From NVTR01 sp036480115 (GTDB lineage: Bacteria; Pseudomonadota; Alphaproteobacteria; Rhodobacterales; Rhodobacteraceae): a stretch of 64,000 bases of DNA. This document shows positions 50,456 to 59,302 of the stretch, one piece after another. The first letter of the stretch is position 1. Every line of letters begins with the position of its first letter. A program made the translations under genes and the position numbers. The DNA lies in NCBI GenBank assembly GCA_965224795.1, contig CBDDAE010000002.1:496001-560000 (forward strand). The letters are read 5' to 3'. The notes beneath the pieces were generated by a model that was not told the DNA's origin, did no database searches, and was given only the letters and a program-made list of their open reading frames with translations.

Positions 50456-51988
50456 TTACAACGGAATATTGTCGTGTTTCTTCCATGGGTTTTCCAGTTT
50501 TTTACCCCGCAACGATGCAAATGCGCGGCTTACCCGTTTGCGGGTGGAATGGGGTTGGATCACTTCGTCAATAAAACCCTTTTCAGCTGCAACAAACGGG
50601 TTTGCAAAACGGTCTTCATAATTGCTGGTAAGTTCGGCAATCTTTTCTGGGTTGCCTAACTCTGATCGATAGATGATTTCAGTTGCACCTTTCGCCCCCA
50701 TGACCGCGATTTCGGCAGTGGGCCAGGCATAGTTGAAGTCGCCGCGCAGATGCTTGGACGCCATCACATCATACGCACCGCCGTAAGCTTTGCGGGTTAT
50801 CACCGTCACCTTGGGCACTGTCGCTTCACCGTAAGCGAACAATAGTTTTGCCCCGTGCTTAATCACACCGCCATATTCCTGGCTGGTACCGGGCAAAAAT
50901 CCCGGCACATCCACCAGTGTCAGGATCGGGATTTCAAAGGCATCACAAAACCGAACAAATCGCGCTGCTTTGCGGGAACTGTCAATATCCAGGCATCCGG
51001 CCAGCACTGTCGGCTGATTGCCAACGACCCCAACGGTTTGCCCTTCAAGGCGGATAAACCCGGTGATGATGTTTTTCGCAAATTCTTCCTGAATTTCGTA
51101 AAAATCACCTTCGTCGGCAATTTTGGTGATCAGTTCTTTCATATCGTAGGGCGTGTTGGCGTTTGCCGGTACCAGTGTATCCAGACTGCGTTCCAGCCTG
51201 CCCGGATCATCGAAAAACGGCCGTACCGGGGGCTTTTCACGATTGTTCAATGGCAGGAAATCCACCAGGCGGCGCACTTCTGTCAGGGCCTCAACGTCGT
51301 TCTCAAAAGCGCCATCTGCGACCGAGGATTTTTTGGTATGTGTGGTGGCACCCCCCAGTTCTTCAGCCGAGACAATTTCGTTGGTGACGGTTTTCACTAC
51401 ATCCGGACCGGTTACAAACATGTAGGACGTGTCTTTTACCATAAAAATAAAGTCGGTCATCGCCGGGCTGTAAACGGCACCACCCGCACAAGGGCCCATG
51501 ATCAGGCTGATCTGCGGCACCACGCCAGAGGCCATAATGTTGCGTTGAAATACTTCGGCGTAACCCGCCAACGACGCCACGCCTTCCTGAATGCGCGCAC
51601 CGCCTGAATCGTTCATACCGATAACAGGCGCGCCGTTCTGCATGGCCATGTCCATGATTTTACAAATCTTTTGGGCGTGGGTTTCGGACAAAGAACCGCC
51701 AAAGACGGTGAAATCCTGGCTGTATACATATACCATACGCCCGTTGATTGTGCCCCACCCTGTGATCACCCCATCCCCGGCGGGTCGGCTTTTTTCCATG
51801 CCGAAATCCACGCATCGATGGGCCACGAACATATCAAATTCTTCAAATGAATCTTCGTCCAGTAATAATTCAACCCGTTCACGGGCGGTCAGCTTTCCCT
51901 TGGCGTGCTGGGCTGCGACGCGTTTTTCCCCGCCGCCAAGCCGGGCCTGATTGCGGCGGAATTCAAGTTCTTGCAGAATATCTTTCAA
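50456..51988 (-). CDS. pccB: Propionyl-CoA carboxylase beta subunit
   Basis: PccB transfers the carboxyl group from biotin to propionyl-CoA. The 510-residue protein has two crotonase-like carboxyltransferase domains (ARERVELLLDEDSFEEFDMF; IGMNDSGGARIQEGVASLAG; GPCAGGAVYSPAMTDFIFMV and the second half LVDVPGFLPGTSQEYGGVIK; TVITRKAYGGAYDVMASKHL). The start is TTG (reading LKDILQELEFRRNQ), 7 bases after AGGAA; no ATG fits. PccR-type boxes lie upstream, shared with the divergent MFS gene. ridA and an unknown gene follow. Confidence 0.96.
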   Translation of the reverse strand: MKDILQELEFRRNQARLGGGEKRVAAQHAKGKLTARERVELLLDEDSFEEFDMFVAHRCVDFGMEKSRPAGDGVITGWGTINGRMVYVYSQDFTVFGGSLSETHAQKICKIMDMAMQNGAPVIGMNDSGGARIQEGVASLAGYAEVFQRNIMASGVVPQISLIMGPCAGGAVYSPAMTDFIFMVKDTSYMFVTGPDVVKTVTNEIVSAEELGGATTHTKKSSVADGAFENDVEALTEVRRLVDFLPLNNREKPPVRPFFDDPGRLERSLDTLVPANANTPYDMKELITKIADEGDFYEIQEEFAKNIITGFIRLEGQTVGVVGNQPTVLAGCLDIDSSRKAARFVRFCDAFEIPILTLVDVPGFLPGTSQEYGGVIKHGAKLLFAYGEATVPKVTVITRKAYGGAYDVMASKHLRGDFNYAWPTAEIAVMGAKGATEIIYRSELGNPEKIAELTSNYEDRFANPFVAAEKGFIDEVIQPHSTRKRVSRAFASLRGKKLENPWKKHDNIPL

Positions 51989-52062
51989 CGCCGGGTTCCT
52001 TTTCTGATAGGTAATCCTAGCCTAGCGTCAACGTGCCGTAAGGCAAAGCAGAATTGGGGATA

Positions 52063-52110
52063 TTTGCAAAGTATTTGCTATACTAAAATAGCAAAATGCA
52101 ACTATGCAAA
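52063..52110. promoter_or_regulatory. PccR-type boxes between pccB and the MFS gene
   Basis: TTTGCAAA (52063-52070) is followed after 3 bases by TTTGCTAT (52074-52081), which pairs with ATAGCAAA (52088-52095); ATGCAAA follows at 52104-52110. The ScfR/PccR regulator of Rhodobacter sphaeroides is reported, as I recall, to bind TTTGCAAA-N4-TTTGCAAA in front of pccB. The site lies 75-120 bases upstream of the pccB start and upstream of the MFS gene. Confidence 0.7.
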
Positions 52111-52178
52111 TTATTCTGATTAAAAACCGGCACCTCAAACGCTGGACAACTTGGAATTGCCGCCATAGGTCTTTGGTC

Positions 52179-53396
52179 ATGACAGCCAAGAAAACCCCTG
52201 TATTTCTGGACCGAACTACACCGCCAAATATCGTAACACTGGTGTTGATAACCGGCATGTCGGCGATGGTTTTGAATATGTTCCTGCCGTCGCTGCCAAC
52301 AATGACCGAATATTTTCAAACAGAATATCGGGTAATGCAATTGTCGGTGGCGTTGTATCTGGGCACGGTGGCGATGTTGCAATTGCTGATCGGGCCGCTG
52401 TCGGATCGCTATGGCAGACGCCCCATATTGCTAATCGGGTTGGGGATTTTTTTGCTGGCAACTATTGGCTGTCTGCTGGCAACAACGGCCGAGACATTTC
52501 TGCTGTTTCGTATGATACAGGCCACTGTTGGGGTTACTATGGTGCTGTCGCGCGCCATCGCGCGCGATATGTTTGAACAATCCCAGGCCGCTTCGATGAT
52601 CGGGTATATCACCATGGGCATGGCGATTATTCCGATGGTCAGCCCGGCCATTGGGGGATATCTGGACGAAGCCTTTGGCTGGCAGGCCAATTTCAGGGTA
52701 TTTTTAGTTTTGGGGGCTCTGGTGTTTTGGCTGGTCTGGGCAGATGTCGGGGAAACCAACGAGCATCGAACCAGCAGCTTTCGCCAGCAATTTGCGGACT
52801 ACCCCGAGCTATTATTGTCACCCAGATTTTGGGGTTACAGTATGGCCGCCGCTTTTGCTTCGGGGGCATTTTTTGCCTATCTGGGCGGGGGTCCGTTTGT
52901 TGGCAGCATCGTTTATGGTTTGCCGCCATCAAAGCTGGGTCTGTTCTTTGGCGCGCCTGCGGTTGGCTATATGGCCGGAAATTTTCTATCCGGGCGCTAT
53001 TCCACCAGGTTGGGCGTGAACAACATGGTTCTGTACGGCGCGATGGCGTTGACGGCAGGATTATCCGCTTCTTTGGTAATATCGCTGTTGGGGTTTGGTT
53101 CAGTTTACACATTTTTTGGCTTTATGATCTTTGTTGGCATCGGCAACGGTATGATTTTGCCAAACGCCACCGCTGGGATGCTGTCAGTTCGCCCGCATTT
53201 AGCAGGCACAGCCAGCGGGCTGGGGGGCACTATCATGATGGGAGGCGGCGCGGGGCTGTCGGTTTTGGCTGGAGCAGTGTTAAATCCGGATAGCGGGCCA
53301 TTCCCATTGCTTTGGCTTATGTTGATTGTGGCGGTGCTGGCGGTTTTCTCGATCCTGCTGGTCATCCGTCGCGAAAAGTCACAAGGGATTGCGTGA
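52179..53396 (+). CDS. MFS exporter of the Bcr/CflA type
   Basis: The 405-residue protein has 12 membrane helices and the Bcr/CflA drug-exporter pattern: LVLITGMSAMVLNMFLPSLP in helix 1, IGPLSDRYGRRPILLIGLGI (motif A), QATVGVTMVLSRAIARDMFE and a second-half GNGMILPNATAGMLSVRPHL. The start at MTAKKTPVFLDR is preferred; a reading from 52104 crosses the PccR boxes and the promoter. It lies between divergent pccB and co-directional pccR, so it may belong to the PccR regulon. Substrate is unknown. Confidence 0.9.
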   Translation: MTAKKTPVFLDRTTPPNIVTLVLITGMSAMVLNMFLPSLPTMTEYFQTEYRVMQLSVALYLGTVAMLQLLIGPLSDRYGRRPILLIGLGIFLLATIGCLLATTAETFLLFRMIQATVGVTMVLSRAIARDMFEQSQAASMIGYITMGMAIIPMVSPAIGGYLDEAFGWQANFRVFLVLGALVFWLVWADVGETNEHRTSSFRQQFADYPELLLSPRFWGYSMAAAFASGAFFAYLGGGPFVGSIVYGLPPSKLGLFFGAPAVGYMAGNFLSGRYSTRLGVNNMVLYGAMALTAGLSASLVISLLGFGSVYTFFGFMIFVGIGNGMILPNATAGMLSVRPHLAGTASGLGGTIMMGGGAGLSVLAGAVLNPDSGPFPLLWLMLIVAVLAVFSILLVIRREKSQGIA

Positions 53397-53401
53397 ACGG
53401 G

Positions 53402-53439
53402 TTTGCAAAGGCTATCAGTGAAACCAGCAAACTTGCAAA
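53402..53439. promoter_or_regulatory. PccR-type boxes upstream of pccR
   Basis: TTTGCAAA (53402-53409) and CTTGCAAA (53432-53439) are 30 bases apart, both followed by GGC. They match the boxes in front of pccB. The second lies directly before the TTG start of pccR and overlaps its ribosome site (AAAGG), which suggests autorepression. Confidence 0.65.
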
Positions 53440-53448
53440 GGCGCTGAA

Positions 53449-54849
53449 TTGGCCAGACAAAAATTATACGCAGGCGCAAAACTGCGCGAGGTCCGAACCA
53501 GACTGGGGTTAACGCAAAAGCTATTTGCCGAAAAGCTGGGCGTGTCGCTGCCCTATTTGAACCAGATGGAAAACAACAACCGACCCGTCAGCACCGGCGT
53601 GGTGTTGGGACTGGCCCAGGAATTTGGGTTGGACGTGACCGAACTGTCCAGCGGCGACACAGAACGGATTGTCGCCGATATGCGTGAGGCATTGGCGGAC
53701 CCGGTATTTGCCGATGGCCCTCCCCCGTTGGCTGATCTGCGGCTGGCGGCATCAAACGCCCCTGCACTGGCGCGTTCATTTCTGGACCTGCACAGGGCTT
53801 TTCGACAGTCCCAGGAAAGGCTGGCATCGCTGGACGAAGCCCTGGGGCGTGGCGACAGTCTGGTGAACCAGTCACCCTGGGAAGAGGTGCGCGATTTTTT
53901 CCACTATTGCGACAATTACATCGATGCGGTGGACCGGGCAGCGGAACGTTTTTCGGCCCCCAATGGCAAACCGATTGATCCGCAACAAGCCGCCCTACAA
54001 CAGTTGGAAAAGCTGGGCATTTCCGGCAATTTCTACAATCAGTCTGATTTGCGCAGTTTCAATTCCAAAACCGACACGCTGACCATTTCCAGCACTGTAA
54101 ATGCTGCCACGCAGCGCTTTCAGTTGCTACATCAGGTGGCATTGCTGACCCAAGACGATCTGCTGGAAGCCACGCTTGATCTGGCGCGATTTCAAACCGT
54201 TGAAGCCCGCGCCATCGCCAAAATCGGGTTGGCCAACTATTTCGCCGGAGCCGCCCTGCTGCCCTACGGGGCATTTCAGCAAGCGGCCGAAGAAACCCGC
54301 CATGATCTGGAACGCCTGGCAGATATATTCGGGGCGTCTATTGAGCAGGTATGTCATCGGCTATCAACGTTGCAGCGTCCCGGCGCTAAGGGCATTCCAT
54401 TCTTTTTCGTGCGTGTCGATCAGGCGGGCACTATTACCAAACGCCATTCCGCAACCCGGTTGCAGTTCGCCCGCTTTGGCGGGGCCTGCCCGCTGTGGAA
54501 TGTGCATCAGGCGTTTGAAACCCCTGGGCGGTTTTTACGCCAACTGGCCGAAACCCCGGATGGGGTGCGCTATTTCTGTCTGGCGCGTGATGTATCAAAA
54601 TCCGGCGGGTCCTACCGCGCCCCGGTGCGGCGCTATGCGGTGGGGTTGGGCTGTGAGATCAAACATGCAGACCGTTTGATTTATGCTGACGATATGGATA
54701 TTTCCAAGCCGCACGCCTTTGAACCTATTGGTATCTCCTGTAGAATTTGTGAGCGTAAGAACTGTCACCAACGCTCGGTGCCGCCACTGGAAAGCCGGTT
54801 GTCGGTCGACCATAACCGGCGCGGCGTGCAACCCTACACGATCGAGTGA
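53449..54849 (+). CDS. pccR: Short-chain fatty acyl-CoA regulator PccR (ScfR family)
   Basis: The 466-residue regulator has an XRE-type HTH at residues 8-65 (KLREVRTRLGLTQKLFAEKL; SLPYLNQMENNNRPVS), a helical middle, an IrrE-like domain around residues 215-290 and a C-terminal DUF2083 domain with a Cys cluster (Cys431, Cys434, Cys439 in CRICERKNC). The zinc-protease HEXXH of IrrE is replaced by H228-QVAL, so it should not be a protease. The family senses propionyl-CoA or acetyl-CoA and controls pcc genes. The start is TTG (LARQKLYAGAKLREV). Self-regulation is likely from the upstream boxes. Confidence 0.92.
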   Translation: MARQKLYAGAKLREVRTRLGLTQKLFAEKLGVSLPYLNQMENNNRPVSTGVVLGLAQEFGLDVTELSSGDTERIVADMREALADPVFADGPPPLADLRLAASNAPALARSFLDLHRAFRQSQERLASLDEALGRGDSLVNQSPWEEVRDFFHYCDNYIDAVDRAAERFSAPNGKPIDPQQAALQQLEKLGISGNFYNQSDLRSFNSKTDTLTISSTVNAATQRFQLLHQVALLTQDDLLEATLDLARFQTVEARAIAKIGLANYFAGAALLPYGAFQQAAEETRHDLERLADIFGASIEQVCHRLSTLQRPGAKGIPFFFVRVDQAGTITKRHSATRLQFARFGGACPLWNVHQAFETPGRFLRQLAETPDGVRYFCLARDVSKSGGSYRAPVRRYAVGLGCEIKHADRLIYADDMDISKPHAFEPIGISCRICERKNCHQRSVPPLESRLSVDHNRRGVQPYTIE

Positions 54850-54909
54850 TGGGCTTGATCTAAGGCTGGAACGTCGCTTAGGCTGAACCATGCACGCGCG
54901 ACATGATCC

Positions 54910-55725
54910 ATGCTGAAAATCGCACTGACGATCGCTTTGGTGACCAGCTATGCCGAATGGTTCATTCGAACCTACGAAATGCGCGCGGTCTATCCGTTTG
55001 ATAAAACCCATATCTTGCCCGTTGATGTGGGTGAGGATCGCCTGGTTGAAAAGCGGCTGCAAACCCCGGATGGTGAGACCCTGATCCTGTGGGTCGCACC
55101 GGCAATGTTGGGGGCAGTGACTGTTCTTTACCTGCCGGGAAACGCTGGCAACCTGGCCCTTCGCGCACCGCGGTTTTCGTATTTTTTAGATCAGGGTTAC
55201 GGTTTGGTTGCCTTAGGCTATCGTGGTTCCAGTGGCAGCACCGGTGTTCCGGATGAGGCAACACTGAGCCGTGACGCTTTACAGGTTTTTGATGCAATCC
55301 CAGACCTGACCAATTCGTTAACCGGTTCGGTAATCCTGTATGGCGAAAGTCTGGGCACTGCCATGGCTGCAAAGATCGCGGTACAGCGCCGCGCCAGTGG
55401 CGTGGTTTTGGAAGCGCCGTTCACATCCTTTGTTGATCTCGGAAAAATCCAATACCCCAGCCTGGATCTGACAAATATCCTGACCCAACACTGGGACACT
55501 GCCGCTATCATATTCGAATTGGATGAACCACTTTTGGTTCTGCATGGAACCGACGATAAACTGGTGCCGTTTAAACTGGGTCAGGCAGTGTTTGATCTGG
55601 CCGGATCAAACGAGAAAACGATGCTGCCTTTGGCTGAAACCGGTCATCAGGGTATTTGGTCAGCAGGTGGATTACAGGCAATTTCTGAATTTATGGATCA
55701 GGTTCAGCAAACGGCCGGCAAATAA
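54910..55725 (+). CDS. Alpha/beta hydrolase (BEM46-like)
   Basis: The 271-residue protein has an N-terminal hydrophobic helix (MLKIALTIALVTSYAEWFIR) and an alpha/beta-hydrolase domain: LYLPGNAGNLALRAPRFSYF (oxyanion loop), ILYGESLGTAMAAKIA (nucleophile Ser in G-E-S-L-G), VLHGTDDKLVPF (Asp) and ETGHQGIW (His). Similar proteins are membrane-anchored serine hydrolases of unknown substrate. It is co-directional with and 60 bases downstream of pccR; choXWV starts 100 bases further. Confidence 0.9.
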   Translation: MLKIALTIALVTSYAEWFIRTYEMRAVYPFDKTHILPVDVGEDRLVEKRLQTPDGETLILWVAPAMLGAVTVLYLPGNAGNLALRAPRFSYFLDQGYGLVALGYRGSSGSTGVPDEATLSRDALQVFDAIPDLTNSLTGSVILYGESLGTAMAAKIAVQRRASGVVLEAPFTSFVDLGKIQYPSLDLTNILTQHWDTAAIIFELDEPLLVLHGTDDKLVPFKLGQAVFDLAGSNEKTMLPLAETGHQGIWSAGGLQAISEFMDQVQQTAGK

Positions 55726-55786
55726 TTCTTTTTGCCTGCCGCTTTTTCCCCGGTAATACTGGACAAATGCATTTGAATGACTTGTT

Positions 55787-55796
55787 ATTGATCAAT
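55787..55796. promoter_or_regulatory. ATTGATCAAT palindrome upstream of choX
   Basis: ATTGATCAAT is a perfect 10-base palindrome 30 bases upstream of the choX start and is followed by a further half site (CAATCAAG). The BetI repressor of choline genes binds ATTGA...TCAAT-like sequences in relatives, so it is a candidate operator; no betI is seen here. Confidence 0.35.
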
Positions 55797-55825
55797 CAAT
55801 CAAGAAACACCTGGGAGCTTGAAAA

Positions 55826-56746
55826 ATGAAACTGAAATCAACCTTATCTGTACTGGCAATTTTCGCCGCAACGGGCCCGGCTTTTGCTGCCGGATGCGAC
55901 ACCGTAACTTTTTCTGATGTTGGCTGGACCGACATAACAGCAACCACAGCCACTACAAGCATCGTGTTGCAAGCCCTTGGCTATGACACTGATATTAAAG
56001 TTCTTTCGGTACCTGTCACCTATATTTCACTGGAGCAGGGCGACGTTGATGTCTTTCTTGGCAACTGGATGCCAACGATGGAAGGCGACATTGCCAAATA
56101 TCGTGACGCCGGCACTGTCGACACTGTGCGCGCCAACCTGAACGGCACTGCCTATACGCTGGCGACCAATTCCGCAGGTGCTGCGCTTGGGATCAAGACT
56201 TTCGCGGATATCGCGGCCAACGCTGATGCGGTGGGCGGCAAGATATTCGGCATCGAAGCCGGCAATGACGGCAACCGCATTGTGATGGACCTGATTGATG
56301 CCGACACGTTTGGCATGGGTGCCGTTGAAATGGTTGAAAGCTCTGAACAGGGGATGCTGGCGCAAGTGGATCGTGCTTCCAGTAAAGATGAGCCGATTAT
56401 ATTTTTGGGCTGGGCACCGCATCCGATGAACTCAAACTTCGCAGTCACATACCTGACCGGTGGCGAAGAATGGTTTGGGGCTGAGGGTGATGTTTATACT
56501 AATACCCGCGCCGGTTACGTTGATGAATGCCCAAATGTTGGTGCGTTCCTGAACAACCTGGTGTTCACGCTGGATATGGAAAACCAGATCATGGGCGCAA
56601 TTTTGGACGGTGGTGAAGACGCGGATGATGCCGCCAGCGCCTGGCTAAAGGCCAACCCGGATGCGTTTGCTACATGGCTGGACGGTGTAACCACCAAGGA
56701 CGGTGGTGATGCGGTTGCTGCTGTGACGGCGGCGCTTGGGCTGTAA
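55826..56746 (+). CDS. choX: Choline ABC transporter substrate-binding protein
   Basis: The 306-residue periplasmic protein has a signal peptide (residues 1-21, ending AFAA) and the OpuAC-like fold of ChoX: CDTVTFSDVGWTDITATTAT, VTYISLEQGDVDVFLGNWMP and FLGWAPHPMNSNFAVTYLTG. Aromatic residues in these loops form the choline box in ChoX of Sinorhizobium. A GGGAGC ribosome site precedes the start. choW and choV follow; a hairpin lies between choX and choW, as is usual for overproduced binding proteins. Confidence 0.95.
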   Translation: MKLKSTLSVLAIFAATGPAFAAGCDTVTFSDVGWTDITATTATTSIVLQALGYDTDIKVLSVPVTYISLEQGDVDVFLGNWMPTMEGDIAKYRDAGTVDTVRANLNGTAYTLATNSAGAALGIKTFADIAANADAVGGKIFGIEAGNDGNRIVMDLIDADTFGMGAVEMVESSEQGMLAQVDRASSKDEPIIFLGWAPHPMNSNFAVTYLTGGEEWFGAEGDVYTNTRAGYVDECPNVGAFLNNLVFTLDMENQIMGAILDGGEDADDAASAWLKANPDAFATWLDGVTTKDGGDAVAAVTAALGL

Positions 56747-56754
56747 AAAGAAGC

Positions 56755-56784
56755 GGCCCCGGTTGACTAAGGCCGGGGCCTTTC
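56755..56784 (+). terminator. Stem-loop between choX and choW
   Basis: GGCCCCGG (56755-56762) pairs with CCGGGGCC (56773-56780) around a 10-base loop, followed by TTTC. It starts 8 bases after the choX stop and probably partly terminates or stabilises the choX message, giving more binding protein than permease. Confidence 0.75.
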
Positions 56785-56809
56785 AGTCTGACAAAGGCAT
56801 AGGGGTGGG

Positions 56810-57646
56810 TTGGATATGGAATGGCTGACGGGGACTAAAATACCGGTGGGTAAAACCGCCAAGAACGGCTTTGAATGGCTACGCGAAAACGCCGATTGGT
56901 TCTTCGATGGCTTTGAAGAAATACTAAGCCGTCTGATTGAGATTATTTTGCTGGTGTTGAACACGCCAAACCCGCTGGTGATTGTCGCGCTGTTTGTTGC
57001 TTTTACCTGGTGGATGCAAAAAAGCTGGAAAACCTGTCTTCTGGTTTTGCTCGGGTTTTTGTTCATTCTCAATCAAGGCTATTGGGAAGAAACCATGGAA
57101 AGCCTAACGCTGGTGGCCTTTGCTTGCCTGACCTGTATGGTTATTGGCGTGCCCATTGGCATTGCAGCGGCACACCGGCCAAGGCTGTATGCGGCCATTT
57201 CACCGGTGCTGGATCTTATGCAGACCCTGCCGACATTTGTGTACCTGATCCCTATGATCGTGTTCTTTGGCATTGGTATGGTGCCGGGGCTTGTCGCAAC
57301 TGTAATCTTTGTGGTCCCTGCCCCGATCCGGCTGACCTATCTGGGGATACACGCCACGCCTAAACCGCTGCTAGAGGCCGCACAGGCCTTTGGGGCAACA
57401 CCGCGCCAAACCCTGTGGAAAGTTGAACTGCCTTACGCCATGCCACAAATTATGGCCGGGCTGAACCAGACCATCATGCTAAGTCTGTCGATGGTAGTGA
57501 TCGCCGCCCTTGTCGGGGCTGATGGTTTGGGGGTGCCGGTGGTGCGGGCCCTGTCGCAGGTGAATGCCGCATTGGGGTTTGAAAGCGGGCTGGTCATTGT
57601 GGTGGTCGCCATCATGCTGGATCGAATGCTTCGGGTTAGGCAGTAA
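56810..57646 (+). CDS. choW: Choline ABC transporter permease
   Basis: The 278-residue permease has about six membrane helices in a BPD-type domain (IILLVLNTPNPLVIVALFVA; LMQTLPTFVYLIPMIVFFGI; SLSMVVIAALVGADGLGVPV). The ATPase-contact loop is EAAQAFGATPRQTLWKVELP. It is the ProW/ChoW-type subunit that moves choline (or related quaternary amines) across the inner membrane. choV follows 3 bases later. Confidence 0.94.
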   Translation: MDMEWLTGTKIPVGKTAKNGFEWLRENADWFFDGFEEILSRLIEIILLVLNTPNPLVIVALFVAFTWWMQKSWKTCLLVLLGFLFILNQGYWEETMESLTLVAFACLTCMVIGVPIGIAAAHRPRLYAAISPVLDLMQTLPTFVYLIPMIVFFGIGMVPGLVATVIFVVPAPIRLTYLGIHATPKPLLEAAQAFGATPRQTLWKVELPYAMPQIMAGLNQTIMLSLSMVVIAALVGADGLGVPVVRALSQVNAALGFESGLVIVVVAIMLDRMLRVRQ

Positions 57647-57649
57647 GAT

Positions 57650-58675
57650 ATGGAAACTGCTGTAGAATTTGACAATGTGTCCATCGTGTTCGGCAACAGA
57701 CCTGCCAGTGCTTTACCGCTTATGGATAAGGGCATGGAAAGGACCGAAATTCAGGTTGAAACCGGTCAGATACTGGGTGTGCATAATTGTTCGCTAACTG
57801 TGAAAACTGGTGAAATTTTAGTTTTGATGGGGTTGTCAGGGTCGGGCAAATCTACGCTTTTGCGAGCAGTTAACGGACTGAATCCGGTGGTGCGCGGATC
57901 GGTGCATGTGAACGCCGGCAGAAACATGGTGGATGTCACCAAAATCAGTGCCAGAAAATTGCGCCAATTGCGAAAAGACCGGATTGCTATGGTGTTTCAG
58001 CAATTTGGCTTGCTGCCGTGGCGAACAGTGCGTGATAACACCGGGCTGGGGCTGGAACTAAGCGGCTTGGGGCGGGCCGAACGCGACGCTTTAGTGGATG
58101 AGCAATTGGAATTGGTAGGCCTGTCCGACTGGGCCGATCGCAAAGTGGGCGAATTGTCGGGCGGCATGCAGCAACGTGTGGGACTGGCACGCGCGTTTGT
58201 AACTGAGGTCCCGATTTTGCTGATGGACGAACCATTTTCCGCACTTGATCCACTGATCCGCAATCGGTTGCAGGATGAATTGCTGGATCTGCAAAAGAAC
58301 CTGAAACGCACGATCATTTTTGTCAGTCATGATCTGGATGAAGCGTTCAAACTAGGGGACCGGATTGCCATCATGGAGGGCGGGCGCATTGTGCAAAGCG
58401 GCCTGCCCAAAGAAATTTTTTCCAACCCTATTAATGACTATGTCGCTGACTTTGTCGCCCATATGAACCCGCTGGCAGTTCTACGCGCGCGCGATGTCAT
58501 GGAACCGGCAGAGAAATTTCCGGTACTGTCTGTAGCTTCGGAAGTAGGTATTCGCGAGGTCATGGTAAAGCTGAACAAAACTGGCAAACCTGTAGGCGTA
58601 GTGCACGATGGCAAATTGATCGGTCAAGTCACCAAAGACCTGATTTTGGCAAAACTGCTGGACCCGAGAAGCTAG
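57650..58675 (+). CDS. choV: Choline ABC transporter ATP-binding protein
   Basis: The 341-residue ATPase has Walker A GLSGSGKST (residues 61-69), Q-loop MVFQQFGLLPWRTVRDNTGL, signature LSGGMQQRVGLARAF, Walker B ILLMDEPFSALDPL and the H-loop VSHDLDEAFKLGDRIAIMEG. The last ~70 residues are a short CBS-like module (LSVASEVGIREVMVKLNKTG), as in ProV/ChoV proteins. It energises choline import and closes the choXWV operon. Confidence 0.95.
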   Translation: METAVEFDNVSIVFGNRPASALPLMDKGMERTEIQVETGQILGVHNCSLTVKTGEILVLMGLSGSGKSTLLRAVNGLNPVVRGSVHVNAGRNMVDVTKISARKLRQLRKDRIAMVFQQFGLLPWRTVRDNTGLGLELSGLGRAERDALVDEQLELVGLSDWADRKVGELSGGMQQRVGLARAFVTEVPILLMDEPFSALDPLIRNRLQDELLDLQKNLKRTIIFVSHDLDEAFKLGDRIAIMEGGRIVQSGLPKEIFSNPINDYVADFVAHMNPLAVLRARDVMEPAEKFPVLSVASEVGIREVMVKLNKTGKPVGVVHDGKLIGQVTKDLILAKLLDPRS

Positions 58676-58678
58676 CCT

Positions 58679-59293
58679 TTAATTTAGGCTGCAACAGCCA
58701 GTGAACATGCGGTTGCCAAGGCTGCCGGATAAAATGGCGTGTATGTCAAAGCCAAACATCCGATCAGACATGCCGTCATCGCATTGCGCGCGCGTTATAA
58801 CCGCCTGAATTTCCTGACCCTCCCCCGACAAACGCACACCGTAGGCATAAGGCTGCATGCCTGCCGCGGTGCCTTGCCAATTCAGAGCAAGGGATTGTTC
58901 TGGTTCGGAAAAATCGTTGAAACTGGCAAAGCTGCGATCAATTTCCAGCGCCCAGCCCGGTTCAGTTCCATAGCAATTTAGCGGCTGGGGCAGCGCCTGA
59001 AAATCCTGGCCCGCCTGCAGGGACAAATACCGCATCGACACCCATCCAATGCCTTCCCCAAACCCGATCATGCCCCATTTCCCATCTTCGCTGGTTTGCA
59101 GGATCGAAACCGACCGCTGATTATGATCCAGAGCTTGGATTATCGGGTGGCTCACACCGGGTCCTTGCCTGACATTCAGTGTATCAGTGCTGGACACACC
59201 CGAAACATCGTGGAGTGCCGGAAGGTAAACATCCTGTGCTACAGCATATGTGGTCGATAATAGAAGTATCGCCAGCGATAGAAAAAATTTCAT
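58679..59293 (-). CDS. Secreted SH3-domain protein
   Basis: The 204-residue protein has a signal peptide (MKFFLSLAILLLSTTYAVAQ), a bacterial SH3 domain (residues ~25-93; VSSTDTLNVRQGPGVSHPII; GMIGFGEGIGWVSMRYL), then a C-terminal domain with four Cys (NCYGTEPGWALEIDRSFASF; AQCDDGMSDRMFGFDIHAIL; RMFTGCCSL) resembling heat-stress/COG3650-type lipoproteins. Periplasmic peptidoglycan or protein binding is likely. It is followed closely, in the opposite sense, by choV. Confidence 0.85.
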   Translation of the reverse strand: MKFFLSLAILLLSTTYAVAQDVYLPALHDVSGVSSTDTLNVRQGPGVSHPIIQALDHNQRSVSILQTSEDGKWGMIGFGEGIGWVSMRYLSLQAGQDFQALPQPLNCYGTEPGWALEIDRSFASFNDFSEPEQSLALNWQGTAAGMQPYAYGVRLSGEGQEIQAVITRAQCDDGMSDRMFGFDIHAILSGSLGNRMFTGCCSLN

Positions 59294-59302
59294 TTCAACA
59301 TC

